Source: Bacteroides sp. UBA7335 (lineage in GTDB: Bacteria; Bacteroidota; Bacteroidia; Bacteroidales; Bacteroidaceae). Taken from it: a stretch of DNA of 6,566 nucleotides. Positions 6,542 through 6,566 of this stretch are shown piece by piece (positions within the stretch are counted from its first letter, which is position 1; each line of letters begins with the position of its first letter). Position numbers and translations under genes: made by a program. A model generated the notes under the pieces. That model was not told the origin of the DNA, made no database searches, and saw only the letters and a program-made list of their open reading frames with translations. The stretch is from contig DKPL01000019.1 of NCBI GenBank assembly GCA_002471185.1, forward strand, positions 1-6,566. The letters are read 5' to 3'.

Positions 6542-6566
6542 AAGATAGATAAAAACATAAAAAGCT

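Overview
The window looks like an ordinary chromosomal stretch of a low-G+C member of the Bacteroidota, probably Bacteroidales. Three things suggest this. Good matches to the Bacteroidota -7 box TAnnTTTG lie in front of genes. No start codon has a clear Shine-Dalgarno sequence, and most have an A/T-rich leader instead. The proteins also have Bacteroidota-type architectures (exported C69 dipeptidase, M23 peptidase with Ig-like tail, PgcA/PGM2-type mutase). This assignment is an inference from sequence style, not from a database match.

Layout, left to right. Positions 1-120 hold an open plus-strand frame that is probably the tail of a gene entering from outside. Positions 121-425 are very A+T-rich and I find nothing in them. 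A strong minus-strand intrinsic terminator (426-462) closes the leftward gene set. Then come three minus-strand genes, transcribed right to left: an M23 family metallopeptidase (5697 to 4045), a C69 family dipeptidase (3997 to 2339), and a phosphohexomutase (2231 to 486). A class I SAM-dependent methyltransferase (5810 to 6541) is read the other way from a compact shared promoter region (5698-5809).

The M23 and C69 genes are 47 bp apart, and both products carry Sec-type signal peptides. A plausible reading is an exported pair in which one enzyme opens peptide cross-links or bridges and the other trims small peptides. This is inferred from families and proximity only. The mutase is a cytoplasmic central-metabolism enzyme (glucose-1-phosphate/glucose-6-phosphate type). 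It has its own promoter candidate, framed by an inverted repeat, so it is probably at least partly independent. The methyltransferase substrate cannot be told.

I found no mobile element, CRISPR array, tRNA or rRNA, and no evidence of a new biological system. The most useful second-look items are the inverted repeat around the mutase promoter, the overlapping divergent promoters, a perfect -7 box inside the last codons of the M23 gene, the duplicated Ig-like modules and catalytic-domain insertion of the M23 protein, and the signal-peptide cleavage that would expose the C69 nucleophile.
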